Below are positions 23,613-36,400 of a stretch of DNA of 64,000 nt, piece by piece; position 1 is the first letter of the stretch; each line of letters starts with the position of its first letter. Below the pieces are notes generated by a model. The model did not search any database and was not told the origin of the DNA. It saw nothing but the letters and a program-made list of their open reading frames with translations. The stretch comes from Trichobilharzia szidati. Taxonomy: Eukaryota; Platyhelminthes; Trematoda; Strigeidida; Schistosomatidae. The position numbers and the translations under genes were made by a program. The stretch covers positions 175,439,868 to 175,503,867 of the forward strand of contig OX235279.1 of NCBI GenBank assembly GCA_944472155.2. Direction: 5' to 3'.

Positions 23613-24663
23613 TTGTTTCACATCTAAATTGATGCGATAAAATGAAATGACAGTCTAATCAGAATGTGAATTTGACGTGACTTATTCAGTGAATTTCTAA
23701 TAAATAGAAAAATCAACATACGTGCCTCTGTTATAAATAAAGCCGGACACTATTTTAAAAGCTAGGTGGAAATACTGTTTTAAGATATTCAATTAGACAG
23801 GAATTAAGTTGAAATGCTATATACTATTCAGCATAATAAACATGCAAACTGTCTATTTATAACAGGGCATTAAACTCTTGTCTGAATTGTCAAATAGGTT
23901 AACAAGAGTGCGACATCAACACTAACCACACTGTCCCTTAAAATATCAAACACCAATAGGTTGGGTTTTAACTGCGCCACAGTGATTTATTCCTTGTTTA
24001 GAATTAATTAATTAATTCCCACTGCTTAAAATTCCAGTTTGAAATACTCAAGTTAGTTGCTTCATCCTTCTTTTTTTCTCTGCTCGCATTAATTTTAGTT
24101 TATTTGACATCTCTTAATACCGGACAGTCTGAATATATATATCTATATAGACATCTTTTGCCCACTTAAACTTTTCGAGTTATAAATTTAGTCTATAAAC
24201 TTTAAGAATAAGTTGACAGATCATCAGTTCAATGATCAAGGGTTCTTTATTCTTAGAAATAGAAACTATTCGAATTGACTTCAAGCGAAGTATAGCCAGT
24301 ATCATCGATAACACAATAATTTTTAAGAAGAACCATTAATCATTATTGAGTTACGTGACCCAGTCTGTTAGACAATAAAGTCCTTACTTTTCCTTCAAAC
24401 GCTTTACTTCAGTATTTAATTTTATCAACAACATTTGTGAGTAAAATTATTTAATGGTGAAACTAATACTGATAAATAACGTAAATAAGAGAGAATAAAT
24501 GGCATCTACAGTAGTCTTACCAATATAAGTAGGGAGGGGACATTTCAGACTCTACATAGAAGGATTCTTAATAAAGAAAGAATTAGGGCAGCGTTCAAAC
24601 CTACAAACTCACTCAGAGACAAGCTCTGTAGGCCTAAGGACCCTATCGGTGGACTGTGAGTGG
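23613..24663. other. Unassigned AT-rich sequence
   Basis: No coding or repeat signal I can defend. A short TA run near 24134-24150. Confidence 0.3.
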
Positions 24664-25765
24664 GGTAAACTACATTATTATTATTATCATTATTGTTTCC
24701 TTTAATTCCTAGAGGAACATAGGGCTTCAGCCGTGCGTCTCCATTGCGTTCGGTTCTCTGCTAGAGTCTTCACCTGGCTCCAAGTCTGCCGACATGCTTT
24801 CATCTCCTCTTCACATCACCCCCTCCAAGTCACCCTCGCACTGAAGACCAACTCGCCGCTTCCCTTTCGGGTTCCACTTGAGCGATGGCTTGTCTAGTGA
24901 TGTCACTTGATGGTTTCCTCAGAGTATGGCCAATCCATCTCAATTTCTTCCTGCTCATTTGTTTCACAATCGGTTCCTGGTCGGTTCGCTCATTGCCGGA
25001 GATCCCTGTTGCTGATCTTTTCTGGCTGGCCATCTGATCTTGAGTACTGAGCAAAAGCAGCTGTTGATGAAGGTTTGTAGTTTGTTCGAAGTGGCCTTCA
25101 TGACGTGCAGTGCAAGTCCCTGATCAGTATGGTAAGTAGCACAGATTTGACATTGGAGTTGAAAATCCGAATCCTGTTTTTCATGCTGAGTGCTGTTAAC
25201 CTCCACACAGACTTGAGAGTAATGAAAGCTTGTCTTGCTTTCCCGATCCTTGCTTTGGTATCCTCGCCAGTTCCGCCTGTAGTTGAAAGGATGCTTCTCA
25301 GGTATGTGGGTAGGTAAAGGAGGTTGTTTCTTTCAGGTTCCTCCCATTTATGCTGATTGTTGTCTGTTGTTGTTGTTCTTGTCCAGGAATCTTCATCACC
25401 TCTGTTTTCTCTATGTTCACCTGAAGTCCTATCTTCTCTGGATACTTCTTCTGCCAACTTGTTGTTTTTCACTTGCATATCTTCCAGTTTGTGGGAAATC
25501 AGACATATATATCACATCGGCGAAGTCCAGATCCTCCAAGTTTTTTGTGAGTCCATTTTATGCCTGTTTCCTCATTGCCCGCTGTCTGCCGCATTATCCA
25601 GTCTACTGCATTCAGGAAAATCATGAGTGATAGTAGGCAGCCTTATCTTACCCCTGTCCTCACTTTTAAGGATTCCGTAAATTTCCCGTTGTGGATTACT
25701 TGGCATGCAGCATGCAGCAGTCAAACCAGTAGGTCGGGGGTAGTCAGATTGTCGGAACATTAGAA
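24664..25765 (-). mobile_element. RTE LINE 3' part, long copy
   Basis: AT-rich tail 24672-24695, then reverse coding: LRWIGHTLRKPSSDITRQAI, then KNRIRIFNSNVKSVLLT, then LEDLDFADV near 25515-25545 (catalytic FADD altered, followed by frameshift) and the motif B region to about 25755. 5'-truncated. Confidence 0.78.
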
Positions 25766-26470
25766 TTCAGATTAGGTGAGAATGATTGATCCCACCTACG
25801 AAGATAAGTAGTTTAGAAAAAACTCAGAACTACATTGCCCTGTATGCATTAACACACAACCACACAATGAGGTGGGCGGGACATTGTCGGAATTTCAAAG
25901 AGTAATACAGGTATTTGAAGAAAGAGAGAGGTTGATTACTTACTGTCTCCTGGTTCATCGAGCTTACACCCAACCTGTGCAATAGCAATGACTCATCACT
26001 CGTACCGGAAATATGCAAAATGCCACTACCAGTCACATCAGGTGATGAAAAATAATGGAATTATATAAACGAAGTTAGAAAGTTATGTGAGTAGTGCCTT
26101 GATGTGGGGTGATTATGAGCAGTAATAAATTGTGCTTGAAACGTGGACATCAGTAAACATATTACTGTATAACACGCCTGTGAGACTTCAAATATATCAA
26201 ATTACTTTTCAGCCTGACATTTCTGTGGAATAGTGTTCACGTTGCTGCTTTAAACTAACAGCATAAATTTCATTACTTAACACCGAAAAACGATGCATGA
26301 GTTTTGAAAGAAAGTTAAATCACGAACACATCCTTTCAGATAAATTAGAGATCACAAGAGTGTACCTATTTTGAGTCGAAATGATCCCAGAAGAATTGAT
26401 AACGTACTTCATGTGCATGATATTTTCAACATTGATATACACCTGGCACACTTCCCTTATTTTTCTTTCA
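25766..26470 (+). promoter_or_regulatory. Region upstream of the receptor gene; candidate splice or trans-splice acceptor at its end
   Basis: No coding signal or recognised repeat. The notable element is TTATTTTTCTTTCAG at 26456-26470, a good acceptor with no visible donor exon nearby. It could join an upstream 5' UTR exon or receive a spliced leader, as some flatworm mRNAs do. No promoter motif is convincing. Confidence 0.35.
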
Positions 26471-27412
26471 GGATATTGATTTCTTGTGGAGCTTTTTATT
26501 CACCAAACAGTTCACAAACCAAATTCTGAGGAAATTATGCTCTCGATAATCTTTATTCTCAATTTACTGCTTAATACCGGTGTATTTACAGTTCATTCTG
26601 CCTCAAATATGCATCAGAAGACCTTCAAAGAGACTGTTGGAAATTCTGTTCAAAAAAACTACGGGAATCTAACCTATTTGAATATTGATCCCGTAAGTAA
26701 CAGCGCACTCTCCAACTTGTCTGACAAATACACTGAATTACAAAATCCAAAACTAATTTTTCTGTACACAATGAATACACAAACTTCAGATGAATTTTAT
26801 TTTGATTATCCGAATATAAATAAGGTAATAATCGAAGGTGTTCTCAAACGTTTGAGAAATTCACCTGTCAGTGACAACACTTCAGCCTTTTATTCGTCAT
26901 TTTCAAAAGATCGTTTAATGAAACGTTCTGTACTGACTTCAGACTATGTGTCTTCCACCACTGCTGCCTCTGTCTCCAGCTCAACACCTGCACTGCTGCC
27001 TTCAACATTACCGCCTTCCACTGCAACTGCATACGATATAGACTTTGTTCGTGTCAAAATTCAGGGAATTATATTTGATGTTAAATTTCAACGTCCAGAT
27101 TATAAATCGAATGGAGGTTTACATCTACGGAATTTAATGAAACCATTTCAACATTTGTTATTAGACCCACAGTATACTGAACAAGTTATTACAACTTATA
27201 ATCCCCTGGTAATGCAAAATGAAATATGCAAAGAATTCGAGAATAATCAATCCGACCAACATGTTACCAATACTTTCTTCATAGTGAATGATGTCGGTGC
27301 ACTCGTTGATCGACCAATGCAGGACAGGCTTCATCGACTGTTCTTTCAAATCACATCTGCACTTGGTATACCAAGTATTACATGGTTACCAACTAGAGTT
27401 GGACAATTTGAG
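26471..27412 (+). CDS. Receptor exon 1 (short 5' UTR, signal peptide, first part of amino-terminal domain)
   Basis: The reading frame is open from GTG at 26486, but I choose ATG at 26537 because it starts a clear signal peptide (MLSIIFILNLLLNTGVFTVHS). The 17 codons before it have no ATG. Coding part 26537-27412 is 292 codons. A pyrimidine-rich tract ending in CAG at 26470 looks like a splice acceptor, so 26471-26536 is probably 5' UTR of an internal exon or a spliced-leader acceptor. The last codon is GAG (27410-27412), followed by GCAAGT, a textbook GC-type donor. A GT four bases further on would shift the frame and give a stop in exon 2. Potential N-glycosylation sequons are present (for example NLT, NLS). 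I see no repeat sequence inside this exon. Confidence 0.85.
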
Positions 27413-30400
27413 GCAAGTGAACATATATGTTTCTTTTTTGTCTATGTAGTTTCGTGAATTTTAGCCACTGTACATGCATAGTGAATTGTAGAATCTTCAA
27501 ATGAATTTTAGATTCTCCCGTCAATTGATTGGACCCAAGTGCTCGGTCCCAGGTTGACCTGTCGGCCTAATATGACCTGTTGCACAAGAGGGGGCTCTCG
27601 TGACCTAAAAGGTCTGGTGGATAACGCATTGATGTTTGAAATTACAGGCACTGGGTTCGAGCTTCGGTGAAGACATCATCACTCACTAGGAAATGCAAGT
27701 ACATCCAGATGATGAGTCCAAAACAGGACGAAATGCGCGTTGTCCTAGATTCCACTGCTGCTAGTCACCATCCACCAATCAAATTTTGTAGAATCTTCAG
27801 TTTGAAGGTATTTTTGAAGCACTAGAAGTCCGTCCTGTTGTTTCGGTTTAATTAATGTGATCGGTGAGAGGTTGTCTTATTCTGACTTATTTGTTAGTAG
27901 GAATTATGAGGGATTGTGAATTTATGACAGTAAGGTTACACAGTGATTTCCAGTAGTGTTGGATATAGCTTTGCATTTGATTTTTGATTCTACGATAGGC
28001 GATATTATTGTTTTTTTCTTAAGTACACATAAGGTTAGCTAGCATCATAACAAAGATGAATTTTTTTTAGATACAATATGAACCTGCTTGTACCTCAAAG
28101 TAGTGTAAAGTTGGTATTAGATGGTTGAAGGCGATCGGCAGGATGCCTTGGACCTAAGTTTCGTGCTAGTTGGCACTCATCATCAAGGCCCCCAACCATT
28201 TAATACCGAGCCCCCTAGCATGTTGGCCACATTACAAACTTGACTAGTAGATTTCACTCTGCACCAGAGATGGAACTACACACATTACACTACTAAGTGA
28301 CTAGTGTCCAGTCAAAAATAGTAAAAAGTTATTACACCCTGTTGACAACGAGGACTCGTTACAACTAATACAGTTCTGTACAGATAAACAGGCAATCAAA
28401 TTGAAAGCATAATGATTTATTGCTGAATTATGTGCTCAAAGATGCACATGTCGCATATCTAAATTTTGGAAAGTAAAAGTTCACTAGCCTTACCTATAAT
28501 AAAAAAAACTTTTCAGTTGTGTTAAGGTGATGGTTTGTGCACGCATTATGCCGAAAAGTGATGATAGAACTTAAAATAATTTATCTCTCTATTCTAAAAG
28601 GAGATATAATGCATTGCAAAACACGATGCTAATTGAGGCTGGAAGAAGAAGTCGCATGGTAAAGCAGTTTGTGTCAGTCCCTTAGCCAGTCTACTAAATC
28701 TCTTTACCGACTACATGGTACGAGTTTGATCACTGATTGATTTCATCTAGAGAACTATTAGAAATCAGGGAGTACTGGATGGTTGCATGAGCCTAGTTTG
28801 GGACTGCCTTTCCGCAGTACGCACCCTCTGGTGTTTTCGAATCCAGCGCCTTTCGATTATAAGGTAAGTTTGTAAAACATTCCGTTACTGGGACATGATT
28901 GAATGGCCCATGGATTCGAAATTTTTACCAATTCATGATTTTAGCGCGAACTTCTGAAGACTCCGAAGTTAGGACAAAACAGCTGACCAGTACTCCCGAG
29001 TTGTTGATGGTTGTCTAAATGACATCAGTACATGATCGATCTTGAAACAAATCGAATCCCTAAGAACTAAATGTTGAAAATTCTACCACGTAATCTACTG
29101 AATAACTAAAAATACGCCATCTTAATGGGTGATTCTTGACTGTCCTTCTAACTTTATTATATCTAATAGAGACAATAATACTTTGATTTGATACTAGTAA
29201 CTAGTGTGATGTGTCTAGTTCTCTCTTTGCTGTAGACTGAATTCTATCAGTCAGGTTGTAATGTGGCCACCAACAATTTAGGTAGCTCGCTCGCCATCAC
29301 GGTGCACATTGATTTGATGATATTAGATGTTTGGAGGTGATCGGCGGCAAGCCTTGGACCTGGGTTTCGTGCTAGTTGGCCCTCACCAGTCAGCGAGGCG
29401 TATCTGCATCCTTGAAAGAACTCATGTCCCTTCTGAGATTCGAACCCGCGTCACCCAGTGCTGCAGTCAGAGACGTTATCACTGAGCTATTCGGTCCCGC
29501 GATTGACAGTAATACAATAAATGTACACGTTTAATCCCTAAAAGCGCATAGTGAAGAAGGCGCTTCCGGTTCTCAGTGCTGACCACCATCGGAATAAATA
29601 GTACTTCAAGTGAAATTAATCATAGTACTTCGGGGATTTTCTCTATTGTCAACAGGATAAGCTAAACGGGGAAATGATGACCAACTAATGTTAAAAGGAA
29701 ACAACTGTTAGCTGTTGAAGTGAACACTTTTGTTTATAGAATTATACAGTGCAACAAAAGAATAATATGCTTCCCATAGTACACTCCAAAGTAGTTGTAC
29801 TTACGTGAGATAAAATACAAAATTCAAGTCATAATTGTGCATTGTGTTTCAATATAGAATGAGTAATGGACATTGGTGGAGTGTCGTCATAAAGCAAAAA
29901 TGAACACTGTTGTGAAAATGAATTAATAATAATAATGGCTTTTAAGTATTGGCTTGTAGAGATTTGATTGATTGGTTACAGGTTACTAAAATCAATGAGA
30001 TGCTCTTTGGAGACTGTCCCTATTCAGCTAGGTAGTTACCTGAGGTTCTATTGAGAAGTTGTGACCAGTGGAGTGCAACAGGTTGGATGTGAGGACAAAT
30101 ACTCGCCGAAGACATCAGCTAGTGGTCACGCTATGTCATGAATTGCCAGAAGTTGGAATTCATGGACTTCCCACTGGATCGGTGGTCTAAGAGCTTGCTT
30201 TGTAACCAGAAGGTCCTAGGTCCCACCGCAACCTGGCGGTATGTGCGTACTGATGAAGAGCTGGTCGCAAACCAGAACAACGGGAACAGCTGTCTAGTAC
30301 TCCCAGGCGGCTTGTCAATGGTTCGCTAACCTATGTCAGCTCATGATGAAACCCTGTTGACAAATAATAGCTTCATTCCGAAATGTAATCTTTATACAGT

Positions 30401-33400
30401 TTAGAATTTTTCGGATAAAATACAATATTAAATCTAATTTTCTCTTTACATTACTCACTGAGGAGGCAAATAATTACCACGGCATTTACACTGATATTAA
30501 TGTCAATAATAACATGAAAGTAAAATCGAAACTAAGTAGAAATAGTGACAACAAGATATCAAAGGAACAAAGAACAAAATGGGCTGTTTCATTATTGTTT
30601 CACAGTAGATTAGTAGTTTCTTGCCATAAACTTTTCTTATCATATAAAGTATGCGCCGAACAAAGTAACAAACATGAAATGTACGTAAGGCGTTGTATAC
30701 TGAGAGGACGCTAAGAGTCCGATAGGACGACCTCCCCTAGTACTTTGCACGACTTCAGATGTCTGTCCACAACAGTAATAACACATTGGTGCGGCGATAT
30801 CCCAACTGCCCAAAGCTTTTAGCACCCTTCGCAGTTTAACAAAGTCTTTTTTAAGTATTGAACTGGTGGATGGTGACTAACAGTAGTGGAATCCACGATG
30901 CGCGTTTCATCCTATTCGGGACTCGTCGACTGGATCTACCTGCACCGAGACTCTAACCCAATGCTCATAGTTTCAGACTCCAAAGTGTTATCCACTAGAC
31001 CACTTGGGCCACGAGAGCCACCTCTTGTGCAACGGGTCATATTAATTATTTAACTGGATTTTAGACTTTCCCGTCGATTGATTGAACTGAAGTGTTCGGT
31101 CTCAAGAAGCCGATATGTCAACCTGAGACCGGGAAAAATCTTTTTTAAGTAGCCGAGGAAATATTATGGGAAGCAATAAAGAAGAATTGGTAGAATACTA
31201 GAATTAATAAACCTCGAATATAGAGACTGAGTGTTACTAGACTGTCTTTTCTCCCTTAGATAGAAGCCAAGATGAAATATCTCTCTAGTGATTCAGAAAA
31301 TAAGTTATTTTAAACAAAGGTGCATTATTATTACAGTCTTTACCTCGGGTTGTCATCATCTCGACAGCGATTGAAAAAGCAGAGTGTTCTGGACAGCTGG
31401 TTCGTCCTAGTGTGGAAGTCTTCCCTAAGGTTCTGAGTGTCATAAACAGCTTCAGCAGTATATCTCTATTTCATCCTGTTATCTGCACTTTCCTTTAACT
31501 CACTCCACGATTGCTCACATTCTCCATCTCCTCATCATACCATCTCCTCAATATCACTCTACGGACTACGCCAAACTCCTCGTTTCTCACTCGGATTCCA
31601 CTCGAACGATGGATTGGCACGCGATGTCAGTCTGCTCAGCATCTGACAGACCAATCTCCACTTCCTTCGGAATATTCGTTCGTTCACAGGGGATTTTTGT
31701 AGCTAATCGTTTCTTGTTGGCCACCTTATCTTCAGTGTGAAGTCAGAGAAGGCAGTCGTTGATAAACATCTGCAATAGCCTGTTAGAAATACCTTTCGTG
31801 GCTTAGCCGCTAAGTTTATGAAGCATAAAGAATAACTGACTTAACACCGGTATTGAATATCTGAATTTCATGGTTTATGCTGAGGCGCGCAGAAGATTCG
31901 CAAACTGATTCCAGAGGGATGGAGTTTTCCTTGCCTTTATGATTCACTTCTTCATATCATCATCATCCGTACCTCTAATTGTTGTTGCTGTTCCCTTGGG
32001 TTCCTAGTGGAACATGGGACTTCAGCTGCAAGTCTCCACTTGCTTCTGTCTTCTGCTGTACTTTTCACCTACATCCATGTTAGTCCATACTGTTTCAACT
32101 CCTCTTCACACGATCTCCTCCATCTCACCCTTGGACGTCCTACTCGCCGCTTTCCTTTCGGGTTCCACTCGACTGTTGGCCTGACGCGAGATGTCACCCA
32201 GCGGCCTCCTCAGCGAGTGAGTGTCCAATCCATCTCCACTTTCTCCTGCATATTTGTTGTGCGATTGGTTCTTGTTTTGTTTGTTTGTTCCCATAGTTTC
32301 TTGTTAGTGATTATTTCCGGCCATCTGATCTTGAGTATAGAACGAAGACAACTGTTGATAAAGGTCTGCAACAGGCTGTTGGAAATATTCTTTGTGACCC
32401 ACTGGCCAAGTTTCTGATCCATCCGTATAGAAGAACTGACTGACTTGACGTTTGTATTGAATATCCGTATTTTGTTGTTGATGCTGAGTGACGAAGATTT
32501 CCAGATTGGTCTCAGGTTGATGAATGTTTTTCTCACCTCTAATTAAAGTTGAAGCAATTGTGCCTTTTCACTGCTGTACAGTTCTGCAATAATTTACAGG
32601 TTCTCAGAACTTGACGCCAAACTGTATTTGCACACACCTCTGTAGAATATTAAAAATCCTGTATTATCATATCTTATGGAGTGTCTTTTCTCATTTTCCT
32701 AAAATTCATGAAAATGTACTCGCATAAACTTATATTAGAAGGGCTTCGATAGTTGTATGACCAAGGCATACTAATCAAATGTAATAAAAACACATGATGC
32801 CCTACCGAAAACGAAAATGCACTTAAGCCCTTTTACTCTCATAGAATATCCCAATGACAAAGAATCACGTTGTCTTACTAACAAATATGATAGTTTTGAC
32901 ATAAGGGATATTTAAAAAATGCCCGACGGAGCCGGAACTTATCAATCCTAATTGCATCGAAAATATTCAATTAGCAGGATTAAAAAAGTGGAGAGGCATC
33001 TGCTCTTATCAGTCAGCAGTGACATCCAAATATTCCCGTTTTGATAGTTTTTAGGACACACTTCTATCAATTCTATTAGCGGTATTTTGATGTGAACTAC
33101 AGTGATACTATTTCGTGCGCGTGATTATCCGATTGACAACCTCATAAAATTCATTTACTATCCTTTCAAGCCTCCTTTGATACGAAATGTAGGTACTTTC
33201 GCAGTATGTATGTATGTACTGGAAGCAGAACTTCGTCAGCCTGGAACAAGCTGGCAAATCATATGCGGCAGAAACTGCGGCTCTACGCATCATCACCATC
33301 ATCAAACAGAGCATTGAATGGCAGTCACGCCTCTACCTCAACTTCATAGACTTCGAAAAGGCCTTCAACAGTGTTGACTGCTAAGTAGTCTGGAAATTAC

Positions 33401-36400
33401 CTCAACAATATGGAGAGCAGCGCCGAGATATCTTTATCAATGTCATTTAACCACAGCTATATGACAGTGGCACACATCAGGTGATCCATAACGAAAAACT
33501 CAACGAACCGGTTGATGTGAATACAGGATTAAGACGAGTCTGCCCACTAATATCGCTGATGATATTCTTAACTGTAGTGGACTGGATTATGTGTCAGAGA
33601 ATGAGTGGTAAGGAAGAAGACAGTATTAGGTTGGATTGATAAGAAGATTCTAGATCTGGATTTCTCTCACGGATGATTTATGTTCAATGTGACACAGACT
33701 AGAAGACCTACAGGTGAAAACCAACAAACTGATGAAAAAGCAGGTAGTGAAGACAGGAATCCGAATGAACATAAATAAGACGGGGATGATTAGGGTAACC
33801 AACCAACCAACAACAACAACAACAACCAAAAGACGCTATCAACCAAGGGGAGTGTTTGACAGAGGTCCCTTCTTGCATTTGTGGTGAGAGCTGGTTGCTA
33901 GCCAAAGTTGGTAGACAGTAATTGACGTCAATGTTTATGTCCCCAATATTGGTGGTGAGAAAATGAGAACAAAGGCTTTGCGTAGGCGGATACAGTTAGC
34001 ATATGGATGATCTGACACAGCCACAAAGAGATGCAAGGTTAACTTTCTGTGAGAAACAACCAATCAAAAGATTGTATTTTCTACTAACAATAATCTACAA
34101 TAATGTACATTAAAGTCTATAAATATGTTTTGATTTTCCTTAATAAACGATCTGTTGCCTGGCCCTTGTCTTCTGTTGTTACACATTCACTTATCCGGCT
34201 ACGAAGCATCGTTTAAACTGCAGATAGGCCGAATGGATGAAGATGTTAAAGCCAGTCAGAAAAATATCAGAAAGATAAGATACGCACGCTTTCGTCAATC
34301 TGAAACCAGTCTGGAAATATTCTGCACTCCTCCTCAGCATCACAAACAAGAAGATTCGGATTCTGTTCAACACAAATGTCAGTGAAGTCAGTCAGTCATT
34401 TCTTCCACATGGGTCAGAAACTTAGCCGACCTGTATCGAAAAGCATTCCCAACAGGCTGCTGCGAAATTTTTTCAACAGCTGCCACACTTCGCTGACTGC
34501 ATACTGAAGATCGAATGGCCTGCCAGCCTGCTGGTCAGAAAAAAAACAACAACAAGAAACTCTGACTGGATGGCAACAAACCAACAAACAGGGGTTAACA
34601 ACTTAATAAATACTCCGGAAAAAAATGGAGATGGACTGGGCGTAAGTTCAAGAGGCCGTCGAATGCTTATGCAGGTAATCGCTCGAGTGGGATCCCAACA
34701 GAAAGTGACGAGTGGGTCGTTGGTGCGACGGTGATATGAAGGAGATGATAGATGAGTCGTGGTGTCAGCTAGCTGAGGAGAACAGCAGAGAATAGAAGAA
34801 AGTGGAGATATGTTGTTTAAACCTTATGTTCCACTCGGAACCCAAGGGAATAATAATGATAACAATAATATGTAATCCTCTAGTTGCATCATGAAAACAT
34901 TATAATTCATTTAGCGGCTGTTATGCTTTTCCACCTCGTTTTGGAGAAAGCCAAATGTGATTTCAATAAAGACAGAAGGGTTTGATTGAATTCTAAGCTT
35001 TCCTTTCCCTTCTGGACAACATCTTCAGCGTAGGCTTGTTTGAATTCCACATGATTGACATACTTGTATCAGTTTACGCTGATTATTTTTATTGACCTGA
35101 GATTTGAACTTTCTTTTCACTTGATTTATGTTTTAGTAGTTGGCAAATTCTATTTATAGTAGTGTTTTCGTTAATCATTTGAGTACCAGGCTTCTAGAAA
35201 TTTCCTGACTTCATTTTAGGTGTTTCCTTTTTTGAAAAGTTTCACATTCTCCCGGTCAAATCGGTGTCCCTAATTATCAACACGCATCTATGTAGAAGAA
35301 CATATATATTTGAATAAGGCATTCAGAAGCCAAATTTCGCGAGATGATATCATTTCCTCGTTTCTTTCCCGCCGCCTTACAACTAACATGGTTCACAATA
35401 ATAATAAATTAAAGGCATGACAATTACTCAGTTATATCAAACAAAAACTGACGACCAATCATATTTAAATAGCTCATATATGCTCACCATGGTAGGCGAA
35501 GGTCAAAGTCTATTGTTTTTTATGCGCACACGTAGTTTAGGATGTATGTGATTAATACAAAGTGCTTCCATCACCTACAACAACCGACCTTGAGTTAGGG
35601 TTATGTGATGAAATAATTGTCCAACAGTCATCAATATTGATTTTGTGACCTGACATTAATAAGTGCTTTGCAGTGAATGATAATGATTCTAGATTTCTAT
35701 TCAAATTAATAATTGCATTGGGATTTTCTATAGGTTTTAATAACCGTAATTTTGGAACATGTTCTTTTCAACGTCATTGGAACATTCTATTGGTTCTAGC
35801 TATATAGGTGTGTGTCACCACAAACTGCATGTGAACTTGTAGATACAGTTTGAAGTATAGCCGACAGAATTTCATCCTTCAATTGTAGTTACCGGGATCG
35901 AAAATATTCGTCATGTGAGGGAAAGAGATGCGGCGGAGAGTGTGAGTTTGATGGCTGACTGAAGTCTTTGAGCTTTTAACCGAATAATTGGATCAGCTTT
36001 GAATGGTCGGTTAGTAAAGATAGCTTTCTTTGGTATAGAAGTGGTCTTTTCTGGATGTGGTCTATCCTTACTGTGACAACTGATAAAGTTTTGTGGATAA
36101 CCATTAGGTTATAGAACTGAATGTAAATATCGAAGCTCCAAATTTACCAAATGGACTAACTGTTTTAATTTATATCTCGAATATATATACATATACAACT
36201 GGAATGCAAAAAGTAGTCAATTTACTATTGTTTCAACTACCCTCCACCTGTTCCATGCGTTGTACAACAATGTCAATGACTTTGTGATGTTGGAAATGAA
36301 AGAAATAATACTCAAAGGAATCAGATGAATGCCACTTTAATAGCTATACATTCACCAATGCATAGGTAATAAGACAGACGGCTTTAGATAAATTTCCTAT

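Noticed and set aside
26486..26536. Extra N-terminal 17 codons of the receptor
   Set aside because: They begin with GTG, have no ATG, and would hide the signal peptide.
27413..27424. GT donor at 27417 for exon 1
   Set aside because: It changes the phase and produces a stop in exon 2 after two codons; GC at 27413 keeps the frame.
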